A DNA stretch of 5,462 nt, taken from contig CAAFPB010000284.1 of assembly GCA_900764725.1 (NCBI GenBank), positions 1-5,462 of the forward strand, written 5' to 3'. The notes below the pieces were generated by a model. That model was not told the origin of the DNA. It did not search any database and was given only the letters and a program-made list of their open reading frames with translations. The DNA comes from an uncultured Catenibacterium sp. Lineage in GTDB: Bacteria; Bacillota_I; Bacilli_A; Erysipelotrichales; Coprobacillaceae. Of this stretch, positions 5,439 through 5,462 are shown piece by piece; position 1 is the stretch's first letter; each line of letters opens with the position of its first letter. The position numbers and the translations under genes were made by a program.

Positions 5439-5462
5439 AGATCGGAAGAGCACACGTCTGAA
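5439..5462 (+). other. Illumina TruSeq adapter remnant (not genomic)
   Basis: The last 24 bases begin AGATCGGAAGAGC and continue ACACGTCTGAA, identical to the start of the standard TruSeq read-1 3' adapter. They lie exactly at the end of the sequence, as expected from an untrimmed read carried into an assembly. The first one or two bases could coincide with genome, so the true boundary is within a couple of bases of 5439. Confidence 0.97.

Overview
The window is a contig fragment from a low-GC Gram-positive bacterium (Bacillota). AT-rich DNA, strong AGGAGG-type ribosome binding sites, a CcpA-like cre site and a mannose-family PTS all point there. A gut Erysipelotrichia-type firmicute is my guess from general appearance, not something the sequence proves. 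Every gene I can support lies on the minus strand, so the operon reads from high to low coordinates.

Layout in transcription order: (1) the 3' part of a Cof-type HAD phosphatase (5128-5438), cut off by the contig end, where the last 24 bases (5439-5462) are Illumina TruSeq adapter, not genome. (2) A 202-bp regulatory gap (4926-5127) with a 14-bp perfect inverted repeat followed by a T-run, a near-consensus cre site, a TTGACA/TAATAT promoter and GTATATAC palindromes resembling GntR-family operators. (3) A tightly packed six-gene operon: SIS-domain sugar-phosphate deglycase 1 (3840-4925), PTS EIIA (3393-3830), EIIB (2889-3377), EIIC (2077-2874), EIID (1238-2077) and SIS-domain deglycase 2 (124-1236). 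(4) A 123-bp tail with a possible start of a further gene running off the left end, and two imperfectly explained inverted repeats.

The combination of a complete mannose-family EII complex with two FrlB/GfrE/GfrF-like SIS enzymes matches the logic of the Salmonella gfrABCDEF system. There the PTS imports and phosphorylates fructoselysine and glucoselysine (glycated lysine), and two deglycases release the amino acid and a hexose 6-phosphate. No separate FrlD-type kinase is present, as expected if the PTS does the phosphorylation. Both SIS proteins keep a Glu and a His exactly 16 residues apart, as in GlmS and FraB, so both look catalytically competent. Unlike the gfr order, the two deglycase genes flank the PTS genes. 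The exact substrates (fructoselysine, glucoselysine or another glycated amine) cannot be settled from sequence alone.

Several starts were moved from the longest open frame on the basis of ribosome binding sites, homologous N-termini and stop-start coupling (EIIA, EIIB, SIS 2).
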